A DNA stretch of 20,295 bases from Novosphingobium sp. (lineage in GTDB: Bacteria > Pseudomonadota > Alphaproteobacteria > Sphingomonadales > Sphingomonadaceae), in assembly GCA_028697875.1 (NCBI GenBank), contig JAQVEQ010000022.1, positions 1-20,295 of the forward strand. Reading direction: 5' to 3'. Made by a program: the position numbers and the translations under genes. Below the pieces are notes generated by a model, which saw only the letters and a list, made by a program, of their open reading frames with translations, was not told the origin of the DNA and ran no database searches. This document shows, piece by piece, positions 7,271 through 14,076 of this stretch. Every line of letters starts with the position of its first letter. The first letter of the stretch is position 1.

Positions 7271-7690
7271 TCAGGCGTCGGCCAGTTCCTCTTCACCGGC
7301 GACCGGGCCGCTGTCCTGCCCCTTGGCATCGACATCGCGGTCGACCAGCTCGATGATCGCGATCGGCGCCGCGTCCGAAGCGCGGATACCGGCCTTGATG
7401 ACACGGGTGTAGCCGCCTTCACGGCCGGCATAACGCTCGGCCAGAACTTCGAACAGCTTCTTTTCCTGCGCTTCGTCCATCAGGCGGCTGTGCGCCAGAC
7501 GGCGGTTCGACAGGCCGCCGCGCTTGGCAAGCGTCACCAGCTTTTCGACGTAGGGACGCAGTTCCTTCGCCTTCGGCGTGGTGGTCAGGATCTGCTCGTG
7601 CTTGATCAGCGAAGCGGCCAGGTTGCGCAGCAGGGCGGCGCGGTGGCCGGACTTGCGCTGCAGTTTGCGGCCAGCGAGTTTATGACGCAT
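7271..7690 (-). CDS. rplQ: 50S ribosomal protein L17
   Basis: L17 binds 23S rRNA on the solvent side of the 50S subunit near the tunnel exit. The 139 aa open with MRHKLAGRKLQRKSGHRAALLR and continue with the family's LIKHEQILTT and KAKELRPYVEKLVTLAKRG blocks; GGYTRVIK is also diagnostic. The last 25 residues are an acidic Ala/Glu/Asp tail beyond the conserved core, common in alphaproteobacterial L17. AAGGAT-type ribosome-site sequence precedes the ATG. It is the last gene of the superoperon, 89 bp after rpoA and just ahead of the terminator. Confidence 0.97.
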   Translation of the reverse strand: MRHKLAGRKLQRKSGHRAALLRNLAASLIKHEQILTTTPKAKELRPYVEKLVTLAKRGGLSNRRLAHSRLMDEAQEKKLFEVLAERYAGREGGYTRVIKAGIRASDAAPIAIIELVDRDVDAKGQDSGPVAGEEELADA

Positions 7691-7739
7691 TTTCTCTATC
7701 CTTCGTTCGATAAGGGCCCGTGTCAGGTAGCCCAGAGCA

Positions 7740-7761
7740 GGCCGGAAGACGGGGTCCGGCC
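7740..7761. other. Hairpin in the rpoA-rplQ gap
   Basis: GGCCGGA (7740-7746) and TCCGGCC (7755-7761) form a perfect 7-bp stem with an 8-nt loop, within the 89-bp gap after rpoA. There is no U-run, so it is more likely an RNA stability or processing element than a terminator. Function is inferred. Confidence 0.45.
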
Positions 7762-7779
7762 CAAGCCCCTTTCAGCCGT

Positions 7780-8835
7780 TTAGCCGAGCAGTTCCTGCTC
7801 CAGCTTCTTGGCCATTTCTTCGATGTTTTCCGGCGGCCAGCCAGGGATGTCCATGCCGAGGCGCAGGCCCATGGAGGACAGGACTTCCTTGATCTCGTTG
7901 AGCGACTTGCGGCCGAAGTTCGGCGTGCGCAGCATCTCGGCTTCGGTCTTCTGGACCAGGTCGCCGATGTAGATGATGTTGTCGTTCTTGAGGCAGTTGG
8001 CCGAACGGACCGACAGTTCCAGCTCGTCGACCTTCTTGAGCAGGTAACGGTTGAGCTGGTTGGCGTCCGATTCTTCCGGTTGCGCGGCCACGCCGATCAT
8101 CGCCGACGGACCCTGCGGGATCGCGTCTTCGAAGTGGACGAACAGCGCCAGCTGGTCCTGCAGGATGCGGGCGGCATAGGCCACCGCGTCTTCCGGCGTC
8201 ACGGTGCCGTCGGTGTCGATCGTCAGCGACAGCTTGTCGTAGTCGAGTTCCTGCCCGACGCGGGCGTTCTCGACCTTGTAGCTGACTTGGCGGACCGGCG
8301 AATAGAGCGAGTCGACCGGGATCAGGCCGATCGGCGCGTCGACCGGACGGTTCTGCACCGCCGGGACATAGCCCTTGCCGGTGTCGGCGGTCAGTTCCAT
8401 GTTCAGCGTCGCGCCTTCGTCGAGGTGGCAGATCACGAGATCCTTGTTCATGACCTCGATGTCGCCCGACACGGCGATGTCGCCCGCCTTCACTTCGGCC
8501 GGACCGGTAACCGAAAGCTGCAGCCGCTTCGGGCCTTCGCCTTCCATCTTCAGCGCGACCTGCTTGATGTTGAGGACGATGTCGGTCACGTCCTCGCGCA
8601 CGCCCGCGAGCGACGAGAATTCGTGGAGCACGTTCTCGATCTTGATCGAGGTGATCGCAGCACCCTGGAGCGACGACAGCAGGACGCGGCGCAGGGCGTT
8701 GCCCAGCGTCAGGCCGAAACCGCGCTCCAGCGGTTCGGCGACGAAAGTTGCCTTGCGCTTGCCGTCACCGCCGGGCTTGATGTCGAGGCTGTTGGGCTTC
8801 TTCAGTTCCTGCCAGTTCTTGATATTGACGGACAT
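7780..8835 (-). CDS. rpoA: DNA-directed RNA polymerase alpha subunit
   Basis: Alpha nucleates core RNA polymerase assembly as a dimer. Its C-terminal domain contacts UP elements and activators. The 351 aa fit the alphaproteobacterial length. The N-terminal domain shows FVAEPLERGFGLTLGNALRR and LLSSLQGAAITSIKI, the dimerisation and beta-contact region. After a linker (about 245-260), the C-terminal domain has LSVRSANCLKNDNI and LRTPNFGRKSLNEIKE. Arg277 corresponds to the DNA-contacting Arg265 of E. coli. An AGGGGAA ribosome site lies 4 nt before the ATG. rpsK lies 108 bp upstream, and that gap contains a hairpin that could adjust alpha levels relative to the ribosomal proteins. Confidence 0.98.
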   Translation of the reverse strand: MSVNIKNWQELKKPNSLDIKPGGDGKRKATFVAEPLERGFGLTLGNALRRVLLSSLQGAAITSIKIENVLHEFSSLAGVREDVTDIVLNIKQVALKMEGEGPKRLQLSVTGPAEVKAGDIAVSGDIEVMNKDLVICHLDEGATLNMELTADTGKGYVPAVQNRPVDAPIGLIPVDSLYSPVRQVSYKVENARVGQELDYDKLSLTIDTDGTVTPEDAVAYAARILQDQLALFVHFEDAIPQGPSAMIGVAAQPEESDANQLNRYLLKKVDELELSVRSANCLKNDNIIYIGDLVQKTEAEMLRTPNFGRKSLNEIKEVLSSMGLRLGMDIPGWPPENIEEMAKKLEQELLG

Positions 8836-8910
8836 GTAATTCCCCTAGGGTTCTAGCTGGCGGGAACGGCCGCTGGTCGCCTTGTGAGCGCCGCGGCCGA
8901 TCCGAAGGAT

Positions 8911-8930
8911 GGCGGCCTCGTCAGGCCGCC
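8911..8930. other. Hairpin in the rpsK-rpoA gap
   Basis: GGCGGCCT (8911-8918) pairs perfectly with AGGCCGCC (8923-8930) around a 4-nt loop. It lies 13 nt after the rpsK stop on the - strand. It lacks a U-run and may be a processing or stability element separating rpoA from the upstream ribosomal genes. Confidence 0.45.
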
Positions 8931-8943
8931 AGGCAGGTTCAAA

Positions 8944-9333
8944 TCAGACGCGGCGGCGCTTGGACGGCCTCACACCGTTGTGCGGGATCGGGGTCACATC
9001 GCGGATCGAGGTGATGGTGAAGCCCACCGCCTGCAACGCGCGCAGAGCGCTCTCGCGGCCCGAACCCGGACCCTTCACTTCGACTTCGAGAGTGCGCACG
9101 CCGTGTTCAGCCGCCTTCTTGCCGGCATCGTCTGCAGCAACCTGCGCGGCATAGGGGGTGGACTTGCGGCTGCCCTTGAAGCCCATCATGCCGGCGCTGG
9201 ACCAGCTGATCGCATTGCCCTGGGCGTCGGTGATGGTGATCATGGTGTTGTTGAAGCTGGCGTTCACATGTGCGACGCCGCTGGTGATGTTCTTACGCTC
9301 GCGGCGCCGAATGCGCTGGGGTTCGCGTGCCAT
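8944..9333 (-). CDS. rpsK: 30S ribosomal protein S11
   Basis: S11 sits on the platform of the 30S subunit by the mRNA exit and E site. The 129 aa are full length. Diagnostic blocks are GVAHVNASFNNTMITITD, SAGMMGFKGSRKSTPYAAQ and GPGSGRESALRAL, and the basic tail ends HNGVRPSKRRRV. The N-terminal RRRERKN is typical. A purine-rich GAGGACAGGA precedes the ATG. The gene lies 54 bp downstream of rpsM. Confidence 0.98.
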   Translation of the reverse strand: MAREPQRIRRRERKNITSGVAHVNASFNNTMITITDAQGNAISWSSAGMMGFKGSRKSTPYAAQVAADDAGKKAAEHGVRTLEVEVKGPGSGRESALRALQAVGFTITSIRDVTPIPHNGVRPSKRRRV

Positions 9334-9387
9334 GGTTCGTATCCTGTCCTCAGAATGGAAGAAAAGCCTACCGGGTGACCGGCCTGC

Positions 9388-9756
9388 TTACTTCTTCTTG
9401 CCGGCGATCGGCTTGGCCTTGCCCTTGCGGGTACGGGCGTTGGTGTGAGTGCGCTGGCCGCGAACGGGCAAGCCCTTGCGGTGACGCAGGCCGCGATAGC
9501 AGGCCAGGTCCATCAAGCGCTTGATGTTCATCGCGGTTTCGCGGCGAAGGTCACCTTCGACCGTGTATTCGGCGTCGATCGCCTCGCGGATCTGCAGGAC
9601 TTCCTGGTCCGACAGGTCCTGCACGCGGCGGGCGTGATCGATGCCCAGCTTGTCGGCAATTTCCTTCGCCGACTTGGGGCCGATACCGTGAATATAGGTG
9701 AGCGCGATAATCACGCGCTTGTTGGTGGGGATATTGACCCCGGCAATACGAGCCAC
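9388..9756 (-). CDS. rpsM: 30S ribosomal protein S13 (GTG start)
   Basis: S13 lies at the top of the 30S head, makes intersubunit bridges and touches the P-site tRNA with its basic tail. The 122 aa contain RIAGVNIPTNKRVIIALTYI, the GIGPKSAKEIADKLGID helix-two-turn-helix, LRRETAMNIKRLMDL and the tail RGLRHRKGLPVRGQRTHTN. The start codon is GTG, with GGAG 6 nt upstream; no in-frame ATG fits the family N-terminus. As first gene of the alpha segment it follows the 309-bp gap that holds a candidate promoter. Confidence 0.97.
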   Translation of the reverse strand: MARIAGVNIPTNKRVIIALTYIHGIGPKSAKEIADKLGIDHARRVQDLSDQEVLQIREAIDAEYTVEGDLRRETAMNIKRLMDLACYRGLRHRKGLPVRGQRTHTNARTRKGKAKPIAGKKK

Positions 9757-9933
9757 TTACTTCTCCTGCTCCACAGGGGACGGCGGATTTCCCATCGGCG
9801 GGAAGGCCACTGCCTCCTATCTCAACGCGTTGACACATCGACATCTTTCGGAAGGCCGGGATGGCAAAAAGCCCGGGTGGCGCGCACTACCCTGCGGCCG
9901 GCCGGACTCATCCGATCTGTCGAGTGAATGGCG

Positions 9934-9962
9934 CGCTTAAGACGATTCGCACGCGACGTCAA
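9934..9962 (-). promoter_or_regulatory. Candidate sigma-70-type promoter for the alpha segment
   Basis: On the - strand, TTGACG (9962-9957) is followed by a 17-nt spacer and TAAGCG (9939-9934). The -35 matches the consensus at 5 of 6 positions, while the -10 is weak at 2 of 6. Alphaproteobacterial promoters often depend mainly on the -35, and the location in the only long gap of the operon is suitable. Transcription would start about 170 nt before rpsM. Confidence 0.35.
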
Positions 9963-10040
9963 CAGCGGACTTCGCGAGCGAACGGAGGGCGCCCGCACAG
10001 AGCGCCGCACACCTGATCGTTCTACTTATAGCGAATGGAA

Positions 10041-10060
10041 GCCGCCGGGTCAAAACCCGC
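10041..10060 (-). terminator. Imperfect hairpin after adk
   Basis: GGGT (10047-10050) and ACCC (10055-10058) pair around CAAA; GC-rich flanks extend the stem with bulges. It starts 6 nt past the adk stop on the - strand. There is no clear U-run after it, so any termination before the alpha segment is probably partial. Confidence 0.3.
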
Positions 10061-10065
10061 CGCGC

Positions 10066-10713
10066 TCATCCCTTGAGAATCGCCTCGATCGCAGCCGTCA
10101 CCGCATCCATCTCGGCCATGCCGTCGACCCGCGAGACGATACCCCGCTGTTCGTAGAACGGCAGGATCGGTGCGGTCTTGGCACGATATTCGGCCATGCG
10201 GGTGCGCACGGTTTCCTCGTTGTCGTCCGGGCGGCGCTTGAACTCGGTCGAGCCGCACTTGTCGCACACGCCTTCCTTGGCGGGCCGCTCGAACTTGTCG
10301 TGGTAGCCCTTGCCGCACTTGGCACAGGTGTAACGGCCGGTAATCCGCTCGACCAGCGCGTCCTCGTCCACACCGAGCTCGATCACATGGTCGAGCTTGC
10401 GCCCGTGCTGTTCGAGGATGCCGTCGAGCGAGACGGCCTGCGCCTCGGTGCGCGGATAGCCGTCGAAGATCGCCCCGGTCGAATCGCCCATCGCGGCCAG
10501 CTCGTCGGAAATCAGCGCGGACACGATCTCGTCGGACACCAGTTCGCCAGCTTCCATCACGGCCTTGGCCTTGAGACCGACCGGCGTCCCCGCCTTGACT
10601 GCGGCGCGCAGCATGTCGCCGGTCGAAAGCTGGCGCATGCCCAGGCGTTCGACGAGCCGTTGCGCCTGGGTACCCTTGCCCGCTCCGGGCGGTCCGAGAA
10701 GAATAATATTCAC
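10066..10713 (-). CDS. adk: Adenylate kinase, zinc-type lid
   Basis: Adk interconverts ATP + AMP and 2 ADP, holding the cellular adenylate balance. The 215 aa are the long form. The P-loop GPPGAGKGT is at residues 7-15, with the AMP-binding STGDMLRAA block at 30-38 and FDGYPRTEAQA at 83-93. The lid carries two CxxC pairs, Cys130/Cys133 and Cys150/Cys153, arranged as in zinc-binding lids; many proteobacterial Adks such as that of E. coli lack them. It lies 35 bp after secY and before rpsM. This position within the ribosomal superoperon is usual in alphaproteobacteria and couples an energy enzyme to ribosome synthesis. Confidence 0.97.
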   Translation of the reverse strand: MNIILLGPPGAGKGTQAQRLVERLGMRQLSTGDMLRAAVKAGTPVGLKAKAVMEAGELVSDEIVSALISDELAAMGDSTGAIFDGYPRTEAQAVSLDGILEQHGRKLDHVIELGVDEDALVERITGRYTCAKCGKGYHDKFERPAKEGVCDKCGSTEFKRRPDDNEETVRTRMAEYRAKTAPILPFYEQRGIVSRVDGMAEMDAVTAAIEAILKG

Positions 10714-10748
10714 GCAGCTCTCCCCTGTTCGAGCGCAGGACCTTATGC

Positions 10749-12113
10749 TCAGCGCAGCCGGCCTTTCAACTTAGCCTTTTTGATTAGGTCGCCGTACTGA
10801 TGCGCGAGCAGGTGGGACTGGATCTGAGTGATCGTATCCACCGTGACATTCACGACGATCAGCAGGCTGGTGCCGCCGAAGAACAGGCGCACGCCGGTCT
10901 CGGCCAGCAGAAATTCAGGCGCGACGCAGACCACCGTGAGATAGATCGCGCCGATCACCGTGATCCGGGTCAGCACGTAGTCGAGATAGTTGGCCGTGTT
11001 CTTGCCCGGACGGATGCCGGGAATGAAACCACCGTTCTTCTTCAGGTTTTCCGCCGTTTCCTCGGGATTGAAGACAACTGCGGTGTAGAAGAAGGTGAAG
11101 AAGATGATCCCCGCGGCATAGAGCGCCATGTACATCGGCTGCCCATGCTGGAGATACTGGTTCATCGTCACCACGATGCTGCCCATCGTGCTGTCGGGAT
11201 TGACCGAGTTGCCCGCGAACTGGGTAATGGTCAGCGGCAGCAGCAGCAGCGAGCTGGCGAAGATCGGCGGAATCACGCCCGAAGTGTTGAGCTTGAGCGG
11301 CAGGTGCGACCGGTCGGCCTGCATCATGCCGCGCTGGCTGGCGCGCTTGGGATACTGGATCAGCAGGCGGCGCTGGGCGCGTTCCATGAACGAGATGATC
11401 AGAATCAGGATCACGATCATCAGCACCAGCGCGATGATGGTGAGCGCACTGATCGACCCGGACCGTCCACCTTCGAAAAGGTTGGCCGTGAAGGTCGGGA
11501 ACTGGGCGACAATGCCGGCCATGATGATCAGCGACACGCCGTTGCCGATACCGCGGCTGGTGATCTGTTCGCCCAGCCAGAGCAGGAACATCGTGCCGCC
11601 GACGAGGCTGATGACCGCGCCGATGCGGAACATGTAGCCCGGATCGACCACAGCCTGGAGCCCGCTCTGCGCACCGTAGGCTTCAAGCCCGGAAGCGACG
11701 AACCAGCCCTGGATCACGGTCAGCAGCACCGCGCCGTAGCGGGTGTACTGATTGAGCTTCTTGCGCCCGCTTTCGCCTTCCTTCTTCAGCGCCATCAGCG
11801 CGGGATGGAGCGAGGCGGCGAGCTGCACCACGATCGAAGCGGTAATGTAGGGCATGACGCCGAGCGCGATGAGGCTCATGCGCTCAAGGCTGCCGCCCGA
11901 AAAGGTGTTGAAGATGTCGAGGATGCCGCCACGCGTCTGGGCGTAGAGGTCCTGCAGGATCAGCGGGTTCACGCCGGGCAGCGGCACGAAGCTGAGGAAA
12001 CGGAAAACGATCAGCGCCCCGACAGTGAACCAGATGCGGTTCTTGAGCTCGGTAGCTTTCGAGAAGTTGGCGAGGCTGAGATTGCTCGCGAGATTATCGG
12101 CGCGTGATGCCAT
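10749..12113 (-). CDS. secY: Protein translocase channel subunit SecY
   Basis: SecY is the inner-membrane channel through which SecA and the ribosome export or insert proteins, in complex with SecE and SecG. The 454 aa are full length and should form ten membrane helices. Recognisable are RIWFTVGALIVFRFLSFVPLPG (first helix and turn), GVMPYITASIVVQLA (plug and second-helix region), RGIGNGVSLIIMAGI, the QYPKRASQR cytoplasmic loop and the GGTSLLIVVNVTVDT last helix. The tail QYGDLIKKAKLKGRLR is basic and cytoplasmic. The ribosome site is weak. The gene is 117 bp after rplO, and a hairpin in that gap may set its level below that of the ribosomal proteins. Confidence 0.98.
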   Translation of the reverse strand: MASRADNLASNLSLANFSKATELKNRIWFTVGALIVFRFLSFVPLPGVNPLILQDLYAQTRGGILDIFNTFSGGSLERMSLIALGVMPYITASIVVQLAASLHPALMALKKEGESGRKKLNQYTRYGAVLLTVIQGWFVASGLEAYGAQSGLQAVVDPGYMFRIGAVISLVGGTMFLLWLGEQITSRGIGNGVSLIIMAGIVAQFPTFTANLFEGGRSGSISALTIIALVLMIVILILIISFMERAQRRLLIQYPKRASQRGMMQADRSHLPLKLNTSGVIPPIFASSLLLLPLTITQFAGNSVNPDSTMGSIVVTMNQYLQHGQPMYMALYAAGIIFFTFFYTAVVFNPEETAENLKKNGGFIPGIRPGKNTANYLDYVLTRITVIGAIYLTVVCVAPEFLLAETGVRLFFGGTSLLIVVNVTVDTITQIQSHLLAHQYGDLIKKAKLKGRLR

Positions 12114-12188
12114 GAGTCCAATGTGCCTTAGTCTGGGCGGCCAGCACGGAATGGGGCTGCCTCTCCTGAGTGCATGCCCATATAGCGA

Positions 12189-12217
12189 GCGAGCGGAGAT
12201 GCAAAACCCCCGCTCGC
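12189..12217. other. Hairpin in the rplO-secY gap
   Basis: GCGAGCGG (12189-12196) and CCGCTCGC (12210-12217) form a perfect 8-bp stem with a 13-nt loop, 13 nt after the rplO stop on the - strand. A T4 run lies in the loop rather than after the stem. It could act as a processing or stability element, or a partial terminator that lowers secY expression; this is inference. Confidence 0.45.
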
Positions 12218-12230
12218 CGCAATTACCCGA

Positions 12231-12722
12231 TTATTCGGCTGCGTCGGCCTTTTCGGCCTTGGCCGGAACGGTCACTTCGACCGAACCGCCAGCCTTCTCG
12301 ACCGCCGCGACCGCGCCCTTGGACGCACCGGCGACCTTGAACTGGGCCTTCACGGTGATTTCACCCTTGCCGAGCAGACGGACACCGTCCTTGCCGCCAC
12401 GGGCGAGGCCGGCGGCCTGCAGCGCTTCGTGGTCGATGAGCTTGCCAGCATCGAGCTTGCCCGCGTCGATGAACTTCTGGATCATGCCCAGGTTCACTTC
12501 GGCATAGTCCTTGGCGAAGGGATTGTTGAAGCCGCGCTTCGGAATGCGCATGTGGAGCGGCATCTGACCGCCTTCGAAGCCGCCGATCGAGACGCCCGAA
12601 CGCGCCTTCGCGCCCTTCTGGCCGCGCCCGCCGGTCTTGCCCTTGCCCGAGCCGATGCCACGGCCGATGCGCATGCGGCCCTTGCGGGCGCCGGAATTGT
12701 CACGGATGTCGTTGAGTTTCAT
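12231..12722 (-). CDS. rplO: 50S ribosomal protein L15
   Basis: L15 is a late-assembly protein that threads a basic N-terminal extension into 23S rRNA. The ATG at 12722 gives 163 aa starting MKLNDIRDNSGARKGRMRIG, the canonical L15 N-terminus. An in-frame GTG 9 nt upstream would add three unconserved residues and has no better ribosome site. The glycine/arginine-rich block GRGIGSGKGKTGGRGQKG and then GFEGGQMPLHMRIPKRGF are diagnostic. The C-terminus adds an Ala/Glu/Lys tail (VTVPAKAEKADAAE). rpmD lies 88 bp upstream. Confidence 0.96.
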   Translation of the reverse strand: MKLNDIRDNSGARKGRMRIGRGIGSGKGKTGGRGQKGAKARSGVSIGGFEGGQMPLHMRIPKRGFNNPFAKDYAEVNLGMIQKFIDAGKLDAGKLIDHEALQAAGLARGGKDGVRLLGKGEITVKAQFKVAGASKGAVAAVEKAGGSVEVTVPAKAEKADAAE

Positions 12723-12755
12723 GTCTTGCACTCGCTTTCGCTTTGGTTCGCGCTA

Positions 12756-12784
12756 AAAATGGAAGCGGCCCGGTACTCGACCGG
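12756..12784 (-). other. Hairpin plus U-run in the rpmD-rplO gap
   Basis: CCGGT (12770-12774) and ACCGG (12780-12784) form a 5-bp stem, extendable to 7 bp with a G-U pair, around a 5-nt loop. On the - strand a T5 run (12760-12756) follows 9 nt later. The distance is too long for a classic terminator, so partial attenuation or mRNA processing are the options. Confidence 0.3.
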
Positions 12785-12810
12785 ACCCCATCCGTCAACT
12801 TGAGCAGTCT

Positions 12811-12987
12811 TCAGTCGACCACCGCCACCATGTGCGGCAGCTTGGCAATCGCGCCGCGCACTTCCGGCGTGTCCTCGACCTCGACGACCTTGTGCATCTT
12901 GCCAAGGCCCAGGCCGATCAGGATCTTTTCCTGATTGGCCGGACGACGGATCGGCGAACCGATCTGCTTGATCTTGATCTTAGCCAT
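12811..12987 (-). CDS. rpmD: 50S ribosomal protein L30
   Basis: L30 is a small, non-universal 50S protein lying near the 5S rRNA side of the subunit. The 58-codon frame begins MAKIKIKQIGSPIRRPANQE and includes LIGLGLGKMHKVVEVEDTPE, the family's core; it ends LPHMVAVVD followed by TGA. Length and position between rpsE and rplO are exactly as expected. GGAG 9 nt upstream of the ATG lies within the end of rpsE, and the genes are 6 nt apart. Confidence 0.96.
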   Translation of the reverse strand: MAKIKIKQIGSPIRRPANQEKILIGLGLGKMHKVVEVEDTPEVRGAIAKLPHMVAVVD

Positions 12988-12993
12988 TTTCGA

Positions 12994-13737
12994 TTACTCC
13001 ACGATGGCCGCGGCGTCGGCTTCCGCCTCGGCCTCGCTCGCACCGCCACGGCCGAGCAGGTCGGCGACCTTCTTGCCGCGACGCTGGGCAACCGACTTCG
13101 GCGAGACCTGGTTGGTCAGCGCGTCGAAGGTGGCGCGGATCATGTTGTAGGGGTTCGACGTACCGACCGACTTGGTCACGACGTCGGCAACGCCCAGGCT
13201 TTCGAAGACGGCGCGCATCGGGCCGCCCGCGATGATGCCCGTACCGGCCGGGGCCGAGCGGACATTGACCTTGCCGGCGCCGTAACGGCCCTTGCCGTCA
13301 TGGTGCAGGGTGCGGCCTTCCTTGAGCGGAACGCGGACCATCTTCTTCTTGGCCGAAGCGGTCGCCTTGGTGATGGCTTCCGGCACTTCGCGCGCCTTGC
13401 CATGACCGAAGCCGACACGGCCCTGCCCGTCGCCGACCACAACCAGCGCGGCGAAACCGAAGCGCTTACCGCCCTTCACGGTCTTCGACACGCGGTTGAT
13501 GTGGACCAGCTTCTCGATCAGCTCGTCGCCTTCTTCTTCCTGGCTGCGGCCACGACGATCGTCGCGGTCGCGGCGGCCACGGCCGCCACGGCCTTCACCG
13601 CGCTCGCCACGGCCACGGCCACGGCCACGGCCGCCTTCGCGGCCTTCCTGCTGCGGCTGTTCGGCCGGAGCGGCTTCCACAGCCGCGGTTTCGACCACGG
13701 GGGTCTCTTCGGTGTTGTTGGTTTCGTCAGCCATCAT
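12994..13737 (-). CDS. rpsE: 30S ribosomal protein S5 with long RG-rich N-terminal extension
   Basis: S5 helps form the mRNA entry channel with S3 and S4 and affects decoding accuracy. The S5 core starts near residue 72 (ELIEKLVHINRVSKTVKGG) and includes FGFAALVVVGDGQGRVGFG and GGPMRAVFESLGVADVVTKS. The protein is 247 aa against 167 in E. coli. The surplus is mainly the N-terminus: an acidic Ala/Glu/Pro stretch (1-31) and an RG/RGG/RD-rich stretch (32-64), plus an acidic C-terminal tail. The start overlaps the rplR stop by 1 nt (TGATG). Two consecutive ATGs are possible, one residue apart, with GGAG 5 or 8 nt upstream. Confidence 0.96.
   Translation of the reverse strand: MMADETNNTEETPVVETAAVEAAPAEQPQQEGREGGRGRGRGRGERGEGRGGRGRRDRDDRRGRSQEEEGDELIEKLVHINRVSKTVKGGKRFGFAALVVVGDGQGRVGFGHGKAREVPEAITKATASAKKKMVRVPLKEGRTLHHDGKGRYGAGKVNVRSAPAGTGIIAGGPMRAVFESLGVADVVTKSVGTSNPYNMIRATFDALTNQVSPKSVAQRRGKKVADLLGRGGASEAEAEADAAAIVE
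13607..13630. repeat. Four tandem CCACGG hexamers within rpsE
   Basis: Four perfect consecutive CCACGG units lie in the part of rpsE that encodes the RG-rich extension; each encodes one Arg-Gly pair on the - strand. Degenerate copies flank them. Being in frame, gain or loss of units would change extension length without a frameshift. Confidence 0.8.
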
Positions 13738-14075
13738 CAGAACTCCAGCCCGCCTTCGCGCGCAGCGTCGGCCAGCGCCTTGACGCGGCCATGGAACAGG
13801 AACCCGCCGCGATCGAAGACCACGGTGGTCACGCCCGCCTGCTTGGCGGCCGCTGCGATGTCCGAGCCAACCTTGGCAGCGGCATCGACGTTGCTGCCCT
13901 TGCCACCCAGAGTGGAGGCAGCGGCCAGCGTACGACCGGCGGCATCGTCGATGATCTGCGCGTAGATGTGCTTGCCCGAGCGGTGCACGGACAGGCGGGG
14001 ACGACCGCCGGAACGGGCCCTGAGCGCGGTCCGCACACGGCGGCGGCGACGTTCGAAAAGGGAAAGCTTGGCCAT
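13737..14075 (-). CDS. rplR: 50S ribosomal protein L18
   Basis: L18 binds 5S rRNA together with L5 and carries it into the central protuberance. The 112 aa start MAKLSLFERRRRRVRTALRA and show RPRLSVHRSGKHIYAQIIDD, then LAAASTLGG and the C-terminal FDRGGFLFHGRVKALADAAR block typical of the family. It is one base downstream of rplF and overlaps rpsE by one base, so translation is probably coupled. Confidence 0.97.
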   Translation of the reverse strand: MAKLSLFERRRRRVRTALRARSGGRPRLSVHRSGKHIYAQIIDDAAGRTLAAASTLGGKGSNVDAAAKVGSDIAAAAKQAGVTTVVFDRGGFLFHGRVKALADAAREGGLEF

Positions 14076-14076
14076 C

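Larger units (their letters stand above)
9757..10065. other. Long gap between adk and rpsM: candidate promoter and structured leader
   Basis: This is the only stretch of over 300 bases without a gene, and no credible small ORF is visible. On the - strand it holds, in order, an imperfect hairpin after adk, a candidate promoter, and a leader of about 170 nt before rpsM. In the leader, CCGGCC (9898-9903) can pair with GGCCGG (9854-9859), enclosing a small GGGT/ACCC stem followed by GGGCTTTTT (U-run at 9866-9870). That arrangement resembles an attenuator. It may give the rpsM-rpsK-rpoA-rplQ segment its own control. All functional statements are inference. Confidence 0.4.

Noticed and set aside
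4996..7356. A 786-codon open frame on the + strand opposite the peptidase gene
   Set aside because: The - strand frame has a complete S9 catalytic triad and signal peptide; the + frame has no recognisable domain and runs through the terminator at 7205-7243.
7720..8856. A 378-codon + strand frame opposite rpoA
   Set aside because: It mirrors rpoA codon for codon with no motifs of its own.
9830..9835. A perfect TTGACA on the + strand in the adk-rpsM gap
   Set aside because: No acceptable -10 at 16-18 nt downstream, and no + strand gene follows.
12114..12230. Possible rpmJ or infA near secY, as in other bacteria
   Set aside because: Neither the secY gaps nor the adk-rpsM gap encodes L36 or IF-1; their absence here is normal for alphaproteobacteria.
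13561..13630. CCACGG array as a CRISPR or mobile repeat
   Set aside because: No spacers; it is an in-frame hexamer run coding for Arg-Gly in rpsE.
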